This document shows positions 44,784 through 52,909 of a DNA stretch of 64,000 nt, piece after piece. Position numbers and translations under genes: made by a program. Source of the DNA: Curvibacter cyanobacteriorum. GTDB taxonomy: Bacteria; Pseudomonadota; Gammaproteobacteria; Burkholderiales; Burkholderiaceae_C. The first letter of the stretch is position 1. Each line of letters begins with the position of its first letter. Below the pieces are notes generated by a model. The model did no database searches, was not told the DNA's origin, and worked only from the letters and a program-made list of their open reading frames with translations. Where the stretch lies: positions 310,001 to 374,000 of the forward strand of contig NZ_JAQSIP010000002.1 in assembly GCF_028649475.1 (NCBI RefSeq), in the 5' to 3' direction.

Positions 44784-45560
44784 ATGACAGGTCAGGTCAG
44801 GGTGCAATGGCACACCGGTGAAGACAGCGGTGTGGTGCAGGTGTGGCTGTCGCATCCGGCCAAGCTCAATGCCATGTCGCGCGCCATGTGGCGCCAACTG
44901 CGCGAGGTCTTTCTGGACCTGCAACAGCGCCCCGAGGCGCGTTGCGTGCTCATCACTGGGGAGGGCGGCCACTTTTGTGCCGGCGGCGACATTGCCGAGT
45001 ACCCGGACTTTCGCTTCGACGAGGCTGGCTTGCGCCACTTCCACGAGGTGGAGGTGTGGGGCGGCCTGTCGGCCATGCTGGCCTGCGACGTGCCCCTGGT
45101 GGCGTGCATCGAGGGGGCTTGCATGGGCGCCGGGGTCGAACTCGCGAGCACCTGTGACCTGCGCTTGTCGGCGGCGTCGGCCCGTTTCGGCGCCCCGATT
45201 GCCAAGCTGGGCTTTCCGATGGCGCCGCGTGAACTGGCTCTGGTGCGCGCCGCCGCGGGCGAGCTGAGCACGCGCCAGATGCTGCTGGAAGCCGCCACCT
45301 TGGACGCGGCCACCTTGTTGGCGCGCGGCTTCCTGACCCGCTTGCTGCCCGACGAGCAACTGCAGGCCGACGCGCTGGACACCGCGCGCCGCATCGCCCG
45401 CCTGGCACCGCAGGCGGCCCGCCTCAACAAGCAGACCCTGCGGGCCCTGGCGCCGCCCTGGCCCGCGGGCCTGCTCGACACCGCCTATGCCTACGCCGAC
45501 AGCGCCGAGCACCGCGAAGGCATTGACGCCTTCCTGGCCAAGCGCCGACCCCAGTTCTGA
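44784..45560 (+). CDS. Enoyl-CoA hydratase/isomerase family protein
   Basis: A 258-residue crotonase-fold enzyme. The oxyanion-hole segments are visible as GGHFCAGGDIAEYPD and CIEGACMGAGVELAS. The C-terminal helix bundle is normal. The position between the binding protein and the malonyl-CoA synthetase suggests a role in processing an acyl-CoA from the imported substrate; the exact reaction is not defined by sequence. Confidence 0.9.
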   Translation: MTGQVRVQWHTGEDSGVVQVWLSHPAKLNAMSRAMWRQLREVFLDLQQRPEARCVLITGEGGHFCAGGDIAEYPDFRFDEAGLRHFHEVEVWGGLSAMLACDVPLVACIEGACMGAGVELASTCDLRLSAASARFGAPIAKLGFPMAPRELALVRAAAGELSTRQMLLEAATLDAATLLARGFLTRLLPDEQLQADALDTARRIARLAPQAARLNKQTLRALAPPWPAGLLDTAYAYADSAEHREGIDAFLAKRRPQF

Positions 45561-45620
45561 GCCGGCCCTGGTGCCGGTGTTCCGTTTTCAACCCTCCTCA
45601 TCCCAACCTCTGCCTCTCCC

Positions 45621-47162
45621 ATGAAGAACCAGAACCTTTTTGTGGCCTTGCGCGCCCAGTTCCCTGCCGACCTCGATGCCACTGCGGTGGAGACCGACAA
45701 CGGCTTGTTCTACACCTGGCGCGACCTCGACCATGCCACCGCGCGCATGGCCAATCTGTTGGCCTCGCTGAACCTGCCGGCTGGCGCTCGCGTGGCGGTG
45801 CAGGTTGAAAAGTCGGTCGAGGCGATGGTGCTGTACCTGGCCACGCTGCGCGCCGGCTATGTGTTCCTGCCGCTCAACACGGCCTACCAAAGCGCCGAGA
45901 TCGAGTACTTCATCGGCAATGCCGAGCCCTCGGTGGTGGTCTGCAGCAGCAAGAACTTTGGCTGGGTCAGCAAGATCGCCTTCAGCGCCGGCACTGCCCA
46001 TGTGTTCACGCTGGACGATGACCGCACAGGTTCGCTGCTGGACCGCGCCGCCCACTTTAGCGACCAGCACACCCCGGTCCACAGCGAGGCCGATGACCTG
46101 GCCGCGATCCTCTACACCAGCGGCACCACGGGCCGCAGCAAGGGCGCGATGCTGAGCCATGGCAACATGCTGAGCAACGCGGTCATGCTCAAGGACTACT
46201 GGGGCTGGCAGGACGGCGACGTGCTGATCCACGCGCTGCCCATCTTCCATGTGCACGGCCTGTTCGTGGCCATCCATGGTGCGCTCATCAACGGCAGCAA
46301 GATGATCTGGCTGGCCAAGTTCGACCCCAAGCTGGTGCTGCGCAAGATGCCCGAGGCCACGGTCTTCATGGGCGTGCCCACGCTGTACGTGCGCCTGCTG
46401 GCCGAGCCCGGCCTGACCCGCGAGGCGGCGTCCAAGATGCGCCTGTTCATCGCCGGTTCGGCCCCGCTGCTGATCGAGACCTTCAAGGAATGGCAAGACC
46501 GCACCGGCCACACCATCCTCGAGCGCTACGGCATGAGCGAAACCATCATGCTGACCTCCAATCCCTACACGGCCGATGCGCGCCATGGCGGCGCCACTGA
46601 GCGCCGTGGCGGCACCGTGGGCTTCCCGCTGCCGGGCGTGTCGCTGCGCGTGCAGTCCGATGACGGCCAGGCCCTGCCGGTGGGCGAAATCGGGGGCATT
46701 CAGGTCAAAGGGGCCAACGTGTTCAAGGGCTACTGGCGCATGCCCGAGAAGACGCGCGAGGAGTTCACTGCCGACGGCTACTTCAAGACCGGCGACGTGG
46801 GCAAGATCGACGAGCGCGGCTACGTGCACATCGTGGGCCGCGCCAAGGACCTGATCATCAGCGGTGGCTACAACGTCTACCCGGCCGAGATCGAGAGCTA
46901 CATCAACGACATGCCCGGTGTGGCCGAAAGCGCCCTGGTCGGCGTGCCGCACCCCGATTTCGGCGAGGTGGGTGTGGCGGTGGTGATTGCCAAGCCCGGT
47001 GCCCAGGTCGAGGCCGACACCGTGATCAGCGCGCTCAAGTCGCAACTGGCCAACTTCAAGATCCCCAAGAAGTGCTTCGTGGTCGCCGAGTTGCCGCGCA
47101 ACACCATGGGCAAGGTGCAGAAGAACCTGCTTCGCGACCAGTACAAGACGCTGTTTGTTTGA
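45621..47162 (+). CDS. matB: Malonyl-CoA synthetase
   Basis: A 513-residue acyl-adenylate ligase that makes malonyl-CoA from malonate, ATP and CoA. P-loop LYTSGTTGRSKGA near residues 160-172, the ERYGMSET box, and GDVGKIDERGY are all intact. The C-terminal PKKCFVVAELPRNTMGKVQK holds the catalytic Lys. It is the last gene of the malonate operon (with matA and the regulator) and borders the decayed Rhs locus. Confidence 0.93.
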   Translation: MKNQNLFVALRAQFPADLDATAVETDNGLFYTWRDLDHATARMANLLASLNLPAGARVAVQVEKSVEAMVLYLATLRAGYVFLPLNTAYQSAEIEYFIGNAEPSVVVCSSKNFGWVSKIAFSAGTAHVFTLDDDRTGSLLDRAAHFSDQHTPVHSEADDLAAILYTSGTTGRSKGAMLSHGNMLSNAVMLKDYWGWQDGDVLIHALPIFHVHGLFVAIHGALINGSKMIWLAKFDPKLVLRKMPEATVFMGVPTLYVRLLAEPGLTREAASKMRLFIAGSAPLLIETFKEWQDRTGHTILERYGMSETIMLTSNPYTADARHGGATERRGGTVGFPLPGVSLRVQSDDGQALPVGEIGGIQVKGANVFKGYWRMPEKTREEFTADGYFKTGDVGKIDERGYVHIVGRAKDLIISGGYNVYPAEIESYINDMPGVAESALVGVPHPDFGEVGVAVVIAKPGAQVEADTVISALKSQLANFKIPKKCFVVAELPRNTMGKVQKNLLRDQYKTLFV

Positions 47163-47280
47163 GGGAGCGGGCACCGGCCTCGTGCCACCGTGGCGGGGCC
47201 GGTTTCGTCCTTGACTTGCCATTGACACTTGCCGCCCCCTTGGCCATGGGGCGCGGCTCTTGAAATTTGCGCTCTACTGA

Positions 47281-48069
47281 ACGCGCGCAGGTCGCATCAC
47301 CCAAGCCAACACCGCGAATACGAGCTGGACCTTCACCTACGATGCCAACGGTAACCGCACTGGAGGGGCACTGAACGGTGGGCAGCCTGCTCCCTGCACA
47401 ATCGCTGCAGCCAGCAACCGCCTAGTGGCACTGAGCAACCCAGCGATTTCTCTGACCCCTGACGCCGCTGGCAACGCAACATCCGATGTGACCTATTCGT
47501 TGGCCTACGATTTGCGCGGTCGCCTGGCGAGTGTGACCGCTGGAGTGGTGACCAGTTACACCTACGATAACGAAGGGCGCAGAGTTCGTAAGAGTAGCAG
47601 CGCAGGGGCTGGAGCCACCATCTTCTACGCCTACGACACACAAGACCATCTGCTAGGTGAGTACGACGTCAATGGCACTCCGATTCGGGAGTATGTATGG
47701 CTCGGTGATATCCCTGTGGCGGTCTTCACACCAGATCCATCGAACGCCATGGGTGCGCCGCTGGTGTATTTCATACACGCGGACCACATCAACACGCCTC
47801 GGGTGGTGATGGATAGGGACAATGTGATGCGCTGGAGCTGGTTTGCGGAGCCGTTTGGGACGACACTGGCGGACAACAACCCCAGCGGGATGGGCAGCTT
47901 TGCGATGAGCTTGAGGTTTCCTGGGCAGGTGTTTGATGTGGAGTCAGGGATGCACTACAACATGAACCGTGACTATGTGCCGGGGGTAGGTCGCTATGCA
48001 CAGAGTGATCCGATTGGCTTGGCGGGGGGATCAATACCTACTCATCTGTGGACGCAAGCCCTTTGTTGA
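47281..48069 (+). pseudogene. 5'-truncated Rhs/YD-repeat core
   Basis: An open frame without its own start that begins right after a stop at 47278-47280. YD repeats are visible (WTFTYDANGNRTG, TSYTYDNEGRRVRK, FYAYDTQDHLLGEY). The Rhs core boundary follows: HADHINTPRVVMDRDN, DVESGMHYNMNRDYVPG and RYAQSDPIGLAGG. All the N-terminal part of a normal Rhs is missing. The frame leaves the core sequence at a run of six G (48024-48029) and terminates after 13 wrong residues. Confidence 0.85.
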
Positions 48070-48551
48070 AAGTTGATGCCACGGGCCTGTTCTCCTTGTC
48101 AGATGTGTCAGATGCATGGGGCCATTATTGCGATGGCAGTGGCACTGATTGGTCTACGAGTTTCAGTTCATTGAATTGGGGTGATACTGAGGCGAGCATC
48201 AGTGTAAAAATAAAAAACTTGGTAGGTGGCTCTTGTAAGGATGCGACTATTCCAGTTGAGTTTACAAGCGAAGGACAAACTGGTGGTGCCGATGCATGGA
48301 TCGTGGGACGTCATTCAGTAAAAACCAAAGGGGCTATCCAACTAAGCCGCGACTGCACCTGGAAATTTAGCGGTGACTTATCCTCTGCGCGCGGGTATGA
48401 CCCCTATGATTTTGATAAATCAAATCGCGGATTTATCGCTGAAACGGCCACTGCTGTGGGTCGAGCCTCTTGCAAGACCAAGGCGAAGTCGTTCAAAATA
48501 CTTATTACTGGCTCTAAGGCTATCTCCTTGAGCGGCAAGGTAAAAGGGTAA
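48048..48551 (+). pseudogene. Rhs toxin tip separated from its core by a frameshift
   Basis: The correct continuation of the Rhs core lies in this frame: from 48030 it reads INTYSSVDASPLLKVDATG, the usual core-to-tip junction. The tip has about 150 residues, with HSVKTKGAIQLSRDCTW and YDPYDFDKSNRGFIAE. The D-x-Y-D element (D118, Y120, D121 counting from the GTG at 48048) faintly recalls the colicin M active-site motif; this is a weak resemblance and R127 stands where colicin M has His. Toxin activity is inferred only from the Rhs context. Confidence 0.6.
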
Positions 48552-48556
48552 TCCGC

Positions 48557-48865
48557 ATGTTGCGAAAAGTAATCGTTATCGGTGCATTGACGTTGATTTT
48601 TTTGGTGGTTGTTTCTATTCTGCATGACTATTGGTGGCGTTGCTCTTCTGGTGGATTAAGTAGAGATTTTGCTTTGGCCATTGCGAATGAAAAGTTGAGT
48701 GCGCAAGAAAAAAAATACCAAACAGCTGAGTATTCTTTGAAGGCGATACTGCATCATGGCGATGATTGGATGTTTACATATGAGGTCAAAGATTGCACCA
48801 TCGATATTATTGTAAATAAGTGCGGCGTCGCTGATGTTGGAGGTCTAACGCGAGGATGTTTCTGA
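48557..48865 (+). CDS. Candidate immunity protein, membrane-anchored
   Basis: A 102-residue protein with an N-terminal membrane anchor (KVIVIGALTLIFLVVVSIL) and then about 75 residues that would face the periplasm, with Cys residues at CSSGG, DCTIDIIVNKCG and near the end. It begins six bases after the toxin tip and is AT-rich like it. Gene order and size fit an immunity protein, and an envelope-facing form would suit a toxin acting outside the cytoplasm. Confidence 0.6.
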   Translation: MLRKVIVIGALTLIFLVVVSILHDYWWRCSSGGLSRDFALAIANEKLSAQEKKYQTAEYSLKAILHHGDDWMFTYEVKDCTIDIIVNKCGVADVGGLTRGCF

Positions 48866-48870
48866 TGTGA

Positions 48871-49278
48871 GTTATCTACTCGTATGTGGGTGCATCTCCA
48901 ACTAGCTCGGTTGATCCTTTGGAACTTCTCGCTAGGTGTGAGGCTGGTATCGCAGCAATCGGAGGGGTTGCATTAGGACCCATACGCCATACGTATCAAT
49001 GTTGGTTTGGCTTTAATGGTCAAAAGATCTGTCGTAGTTATTCAGCCGACCCAGCGAGCAATCCTAGTCTCCTAGATAAAACTACAGGCAATGTATTTGG
49101 AGTGGTTGATGTTTCTGATGATGGAATCTGTGAGCCTGACGACAATCGGCAATGTATGAATAAATGTGTAAGTAGAAGATTTATGCATCATGCAAATTCA
49201 GGTGGTGTGGGATTTTTAGGCAAAACTTTCCGAGAAGTTGATGCAACTATCTTTATGCATTGGTTAATAGATTGTTAG
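48871..49278 (+). pseudogene. Second, displaced Rhs toxin tip (orphan cassette)
   Basis: The frame opens after a stop and starts directly with an Rhs junction (VIYSYVGASPTSSVDPL), then a Cys-rich domain: HTYQCWFGFNGQKICRS, GICEPDDNRQCMNKCV, and a short end. There is no proper start codon besides an internal GTG at 48886, so it is a silent cassette that could be joined to a core by recombination. The HTYQCW...DN-x-C-M-N-x-C-V layout resembles a known group of Rhs tips, but the usual C-terminal end is absent. Confidence 0.65.
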
Positions 49279-49287
49279 GAAAATTTA

Positions 49288-49806
49288 ATGATGATCAAAC
49301 AGTTGAATCACCGCTGCCTTCTGCTCTTGCTAGGGTTGTTTTTTATTCAATTTCTACTCCTCAAATATACTGAAGAGATGGTGGTTTCGACGACATGGTT
49401 TGGGTGGGTTTTGAATCTGGAGTTCTTTTTTATTGTTGCCTCATGGCTCTATCTATTAAAATGCACTTTTGTTGATGTGGATTGGGGTAATTTTGTTTAT
49501 GGCTGGATCTTGGTGAGTGCATCAATATTTATTTTGATAGTATCACTTGCTTCTGATTTTTACTCGGACGGGTTTGCTGATGGTGTAGATTATCTTTTTT
49601 TTGGACTCTATTTCCCATTTTCACTTGCGGGTCTTCCGATTGTTGCATTGATTGATTGGTTTTTTACCACGTATGTGCCCAATTTTTACGGAACTTTTGT
49701 AGGCAAGTTTCTTGTTTGGGAAATATCTTCTCTACTTTTTCTTATATTTTCATTTGTCTTTAGTAATTTTTTGCTCAAGCAGCGCTCACCTTCCCGTGAT
49801 GATTAG
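49288..49806 (+). CDS. Membrane protein, candidate partner of the second Rhs tip
   Basis: A 172-residue, very hydrophobic and AT-rich protein with about four membrane segments (LLLLLGLFFIQFLLL, FFFIVASWLYLL, GWILVSASIFILIVSLA, LLFLIFSFVFSNFLL). It starts nine bases after the displaced tip. Position suggests immunity to that tip, but no family is recognised. Confidence 0.6.
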   Translation: MMIKQLNHRCLLLLLGLFFIQFLLLKYTEEMVVSTTWFGWVLNLEFFFIVASWLYLLKCTFVDVDWGNFVYGWILVSASIFILIVSLASDFYSDGFADGVDYLFFGLYFPFSLAGLPIVALIDWFFTTYVPNFYGTFVGKFLVWEISSLLFLIFSFVFSNFLLKQRSPSRDD

Positions 49807-49847
49807 TTTTACCCTTTTATGTCGGGGGAAATCGCTGAGTAAGACAA

Positions 49848-49883
49848 GCGCAGAGTTCGCAAGAGTGGCAACGCTGGGGCAGG
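49848..49883 (+). repeat. Scrap of Rhs core, duplicate of 47577-47612
   Basis: A 36-base segment starting GCGCAGAGTTCG matches the YD-repeat part of the truncated core at 31 of 36 positions by eye. It encodes the RRVRKS element in both places. It marks the right end of the Rhs insertion and shows that core DNA once flanked both cassettes. Confidence 0.75.
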
Positions 49884-49915
49884 TCGCTTGACTACTCTTA
49901 TAGAGTGTGTGAACC

Positions 49916-49946
49916 AAAAAAAAGGGAGCCGAAGGCTCCCTTTTTT
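49916..49946. terminator. Bidirectional intrinsic terminator
   Basis: GGGAGCC (49924-49930) and GGCTCCC (49934-49940) form a tight stem with a GAA loop, flanked by A runs on one side and T runs on the other. It would stop both the Rhs side and the leftward DUF4337 transcript. Confidence 0.9.
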
Positions 49947-50040
49947 GTTTGGATCGGATGCGTCTGGATCAGGGCATGGTTCCTGGGGTATCAGGCGATA
50001 CGCTGAACAGGTTCATGCCTTGCTGAGGTCGAGTTGATCC

Positions 50041-50616
50041 TCACAGGTGCAGCATGGCCGCACCGCCAATCACCAGCCCCACGCCAGCCACGCCGAACAT
50101 GGCGTATTCCAGCCACTTCTTCTTGGTCAGCAGCGCGATGGCGGCCAGCGCGATGGCCACTTGCAGGGCGGTGGTGGACTGGGCCCAGCGGTGGTGCTGG
50201 TGCATTTGCTGGTCGGACTGCTCGTCCCACTGCTTGGCTTCGGCTTCCAGCTTGTCGGCCACCACCTTGATCTCGTTCTTTTCTTTTTCGTAGCGCTCCA
50301 CCTTGGCCTGGTAGGTGGGCTTCTTGTCCTCAGGGGCCAGGTCACGCGCCAGTTCGGCCAGCGACTGTTTGGTGCTCTTGGACTGGAAGTAATTCCACTG
50401 GTTGGACGCTTCGGTCTTCTTGATGGCGGCGTTGTTCTTGTACAGCCCGGCGTTGGCCTGGGTGGCGCCGCCCATGTAGGAGAACATGGCGCCGACCGTG
50501 GCGATGATGGCCGTGAACATGGCGATCTGGTTGGTCATGCGGTCACCGCCGTGTTGGGCGGCGTGCTCCAGCTCGTGGTCGTGCGGACCGTGCACATGGA
50601 ATCCGTGTCCGGACAT
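50041..50616 (-). CDS. DUF4337-type membrane protein
   Basis: A 191-residue protein from the ATG at 50616, behind AAGGAG. The N-terminus is His-rich (SGHGFHVHGPHDHELEH). A membrane segment follows (IAMFTAIIATVGAMFSYMG), then a soluble helical domain with KKTEASNQWNYFQSKS, typical of the DUF4337 family, and C-terminal hydrophobic helices (VAIALAAIALL, VAGVGLVIGGAAML). The His-rich start may bind metal. The function of the family is unknown. It starts two bases after folA ends. Confidence 0.8.
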   Translation of the reverse strand: MSGHGFHVHGPHDHELEHAAQHGGDRMTNQIAMFTAIIATVGAMFSYMGGATQANAGLYKNNAAIKKTEASNQWNYFQSKSTKQSLAELARDLAPEDKKPTYQAKVERYEKEKNEIKVVADKLEAEAKQWDEQSDQQMHQHHRWAQSTTALQVAIALAAIALLTKKKWLEYAMFGVAGVGLVIGGAAMLHL

Positions 50617-50617
50617 A

Positions 50618-51115
50618 TCAGGCTCCTTTTTCTTGTGTGTAGGTGACAAAACGGAATGTGAGGCCGGTCGATGACGTCTGCAAGTCGCTGCGGCTCGATT
50701 CGGTCCAGCCCGGGCCGAAGTGTGGCGCCAGGGCGTCACCCTCAAACGCCTGCTCGATCTCGGTCACCACGGCCTGTTGGGCCAGGGGCAGGGCCTGGGC
50801 GTACAACTCAGCGCCACCAATGACCCAGACGTCCTGCTCAGCGGGCAGTGCGGCCAGCGCTTCGCTCAAAGAGCCCACGCGCAGGGCGCCCTCGGCCACC
50901 CAAGCGGGGTTGCGGCTGAGCACGATGTTCTGGCGCCCAGGCAGCGGGCGAAAGCGCGGCGGCAGAGAATCCCAGGTGCGCCGCCCCATGATGACGGGGC
51001 AGCCCAGGGTGGTGCGCTTGAAGTGGGTCAGGTCCTCGGGCAGGTGCCAAGGCAGGGTGTTGTCGCGGCCGATCACGCCGTTGGCGGCGCGGGCAAAAAT
51101 CAGTTTCAGGGGCAT
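50618..51115 (-). CDS. folA: Dihydrofolate reductase
   Basis: A 165-residue enzyme reducing dihydrofolate with NADPH. The signature NGVIGRDNTLPWHLPEDL is at residues 12-29, with the conserved Trp and the catalytic Asp. IMGRRTWDSLP and VWVIGGAELYAQALP complete the cofactor site. The ATG at 51115 gives the normal N-terminus (MPLKLIFARA). It lies eight bases after thyA, the enzyme that produces its substrate. Confidence 0.96.
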   Translation of the reverse strand: MPLKLIFARAANGVIGRDNTLPWHLPEDLTHFKRTTLGCPVIMGRRTWDSLPPRFRPLPGRQNIVLSRNPAWVAEGALRVGSLSEALAALPAEQDVWVIGGAELYAQALPLAQQAVVTEIEQAFEGDALAPHFGPGWTESSRSDLQTSSTGLTFRFVTYTQEKGA

Positions 51116-51123
51116 GCGGGCTT

Positions 51124-51966
51124 TCAGACGGCGACCGGCGCCTTGATGGCGGGGTGGCACTGGTAGTCCAGCACTTCAAAGTCTTCGTACTGGTAGTCGA
51201 AGATCGATTCAGGGCGGCGCAGGATGCGCAGCGTCGGGTAGGCGTAGGGCGTGCGGGCCAGCTGCGTTTCGACCTGCTCGTGGTGGTTGCTGTAGATGTG
51301 GCAGTCGCCACCAGTCCAAATGAAGTCGCCCACATCGAGGTCGCATTGCTGGGCCACCATGTGGGTCAGCAGCGCGTAGCTGGCGATGTTGAAGGGCACG
51401 CCCAAAAAGATGTCGGCACTGCGCTGGTACAGCTGGCAGGACAACTTGCCACGCTCGCCCGGGGCCTGGCCCGGGGCGACGTAGAACTGGAAGAACGCGT
51501 GGCAGGGCATCAAGGCCATCTTGTCGAGGTCGGCCACGTTCCAGGCGCTGACGATGATGCGGCGCGAGTCGGGGTTGGTCTTGAGGGTCTTGATGACTTC
51601 GGCGATCTGGTCGATGTGGCCGCCGTCGGGCTTGGGCCAGCTGCGCCATTGCACGCCGTAGACCGGGCCCAGGTCACCGTCCTCGCGCGCCCATTCGTCC
51701 CAGATGGTGACTCCGCGCTCCTTCAACCAGAGGTTGCTGCTGGAGCCGGTCAGGAACCACAACAGCTCCTGGATGATGGAGCGCAGGTGCACCTTTTTGG
51801 TGGTCACCAGCGGAAAGCCCTCGTTGAGGTCGAAGCGCATCTGGTAACCAAAAACGCTGCGGGTGCCCGTGCCCGTGCGGTCGCCCTTGCTGACGCCCGT
51901 GGTGTAGACGTGGCGCATGAAGTCCTCGTACTGGGCACGGATGGGGCGGTGGGGCAGGGTGGTCAT
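51124..51966 (-). CDS. thyA: Thymidylate synthase
   Basis: A 280-residue enzyme making dTMP from d[22 protein letters not shown], the catalytic Cys in [31 protein letters not shown] and the C-terminal IKAPVAV are all present. An Ala-Pro-rich insert of about ten residues follows the catalytic Cys region. It is the first gene of a thyA-folA unit. Confidence 0.97.
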   Translation of the reverse strand: MTTLPHRPIRAQYEDFMRHVYTTGVSKGDRTGTGTRSVFGYQMRFDLNEGFPLVTTKKVHLRSIIQELLWFLTGSSSNLWLKERGVTIWDEWAREDGDLGPVYGVQWRSWPKPDGGHIDQIAEVIKTLKTNPDSRRIIVSAWNVADLDKMALMPCHAFFQFYVAPGQAPGERGKLSCQLYQRSADIFLGVPFNIASYALLTHMVAQQCDLDVGDFIWTGGDCHIYSNHHEQVETQLARTPYAYPTLRILRRPESIFDYQYEDFEVLDYQCHPAIKAPVAV

Positions 51967-52355
51967 GGCGGCTCGGCTGGGTTCGCAAACGCGCGATTTT
52001 AAGGCCAGGGCGTCGGGCCGTGCCGCGCCGTGTCAGCCCATCGGGCACTGGGCCGCAGCGCTCGGGGACAGGGGGGCGCCCGATGGTGGACCGTTTGGCG
52101 GCTTGAGGGGGCAGGACGGGCAGGTGTCCTGCCCACCAGGTTGAACCCGGGCGCCGGGTCTTCATGAGGTGAAATTCAGGTGTTGCAGGGGCTTACGATA
52201 AAAACACTTATCGATACAATGATTTTGGTTAAGAAATGGCCATCGACCGTGAAGTTTTGCAGAGCCTCGTGCTTTGGTTGATGGCCGTGCATGAGTGAAC
52301 CCCTTCCTCGCGGTGGTCTGACCGCGCGAGTTGTGTCTAACCCCCGCGGAGCCTT
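51967..52355. promoter_or_regulatory. Regulatory gap before the oxidoreductase cluster, two inverted repeats
   Basis: About 390 bases without a supportable gene. One element is a perfect inverted repeat, CGATAA (52196-52201) with TTATCG (52208-52213), set in A/T-rich DNA and suited to a dimeric regulator. The second pairs GGCCATCGACC (52238-52248) with GGTTGATGGCC (52276-52286), one mismatch, and could form a leader RNA stem. The divergent thyA promoter must lie at the other end. Confidence 0.5.
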
Positions 52356-52832
52356 ATGCAAACTCATGATCTACCGGCGCGTCGGCGTTTGATGGTTCAG
52401 TTGGCCGCCTGTGCGGCAGCGGTGGCCTTGCCGAGCGGGGTGGTTCAGGCCGCCAGCAGCCTGACATTTCCGCGCCGCCAGGTCCGAGCCCTGGCCTCGG
52501 TTTGCCAAACCCTGACCGGCATCGCCAGCGACAACGACACGCTGACCCAGCAGTACCTGTCTGTGCTGCTCAAAAACCTCGACAAAGCGCAGTGGAACGC
52601 CCTGATGGGCTTGGCCAAAATGCCGCCACCCCAACAACGCGCGGCCTCACTGCAGGCCCCGCTGAGTGAGGTGGTCGAGTTCGCCTTGCAGCTGTGGGTC
52701 AGCGGCATGGCGGGTCAGACCCAGGTGGTCACCTACGCGGAGGCCCCGATCTGGTCGGCGCTGACGTTCACCAAGCCACCAGGCATGTGTGGTGGCGCCT
52801 TTGGTTACTGGGCCGAACGGCCTGCCGCCTGA
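52356..52832 (+). CDS. Tat-exported small subunit of a flavin dehydrogenase (FAD-SLDH-like)
   Basis: A 158-residue protein with a Tat signal (PARRRLMVQLAACAAAVALP). The mature part is helical and ends FTKPPGMCGGAFGYWAERP, resembling the C-termini of the small subunits that accompany GMC-type sugar or alcohol dehydrogenases. Such subunits carry the folded flavoprotein through the Tat pore and stabilise it. The catalytic subunit follows 77 bases later and has no signal of its own, in agreement. Confidence 0.75.
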   Translation: MQTHDLPARRRLMVQLAACAAAVALPSGVVQAASSLTFPRRQVRALASVCQTLTGIASDNDTLTQQYLSVLLKNLDKAQWNALMGLAKMPPPQQRAASLQAPLSEVVEFALQLWVSGMAGQTQVVTYAEAPIWSALTFTKPPGMCGGAFGYWAERPAA

Positions 52833-52909
52833 GGCGGCGGCAAGCCTTCGGCGTTTGAGCCAGCCCCACCGCCACCCTGCGCCCCTATTTGCCCTGAGGA
52901 CCCGCTTGC

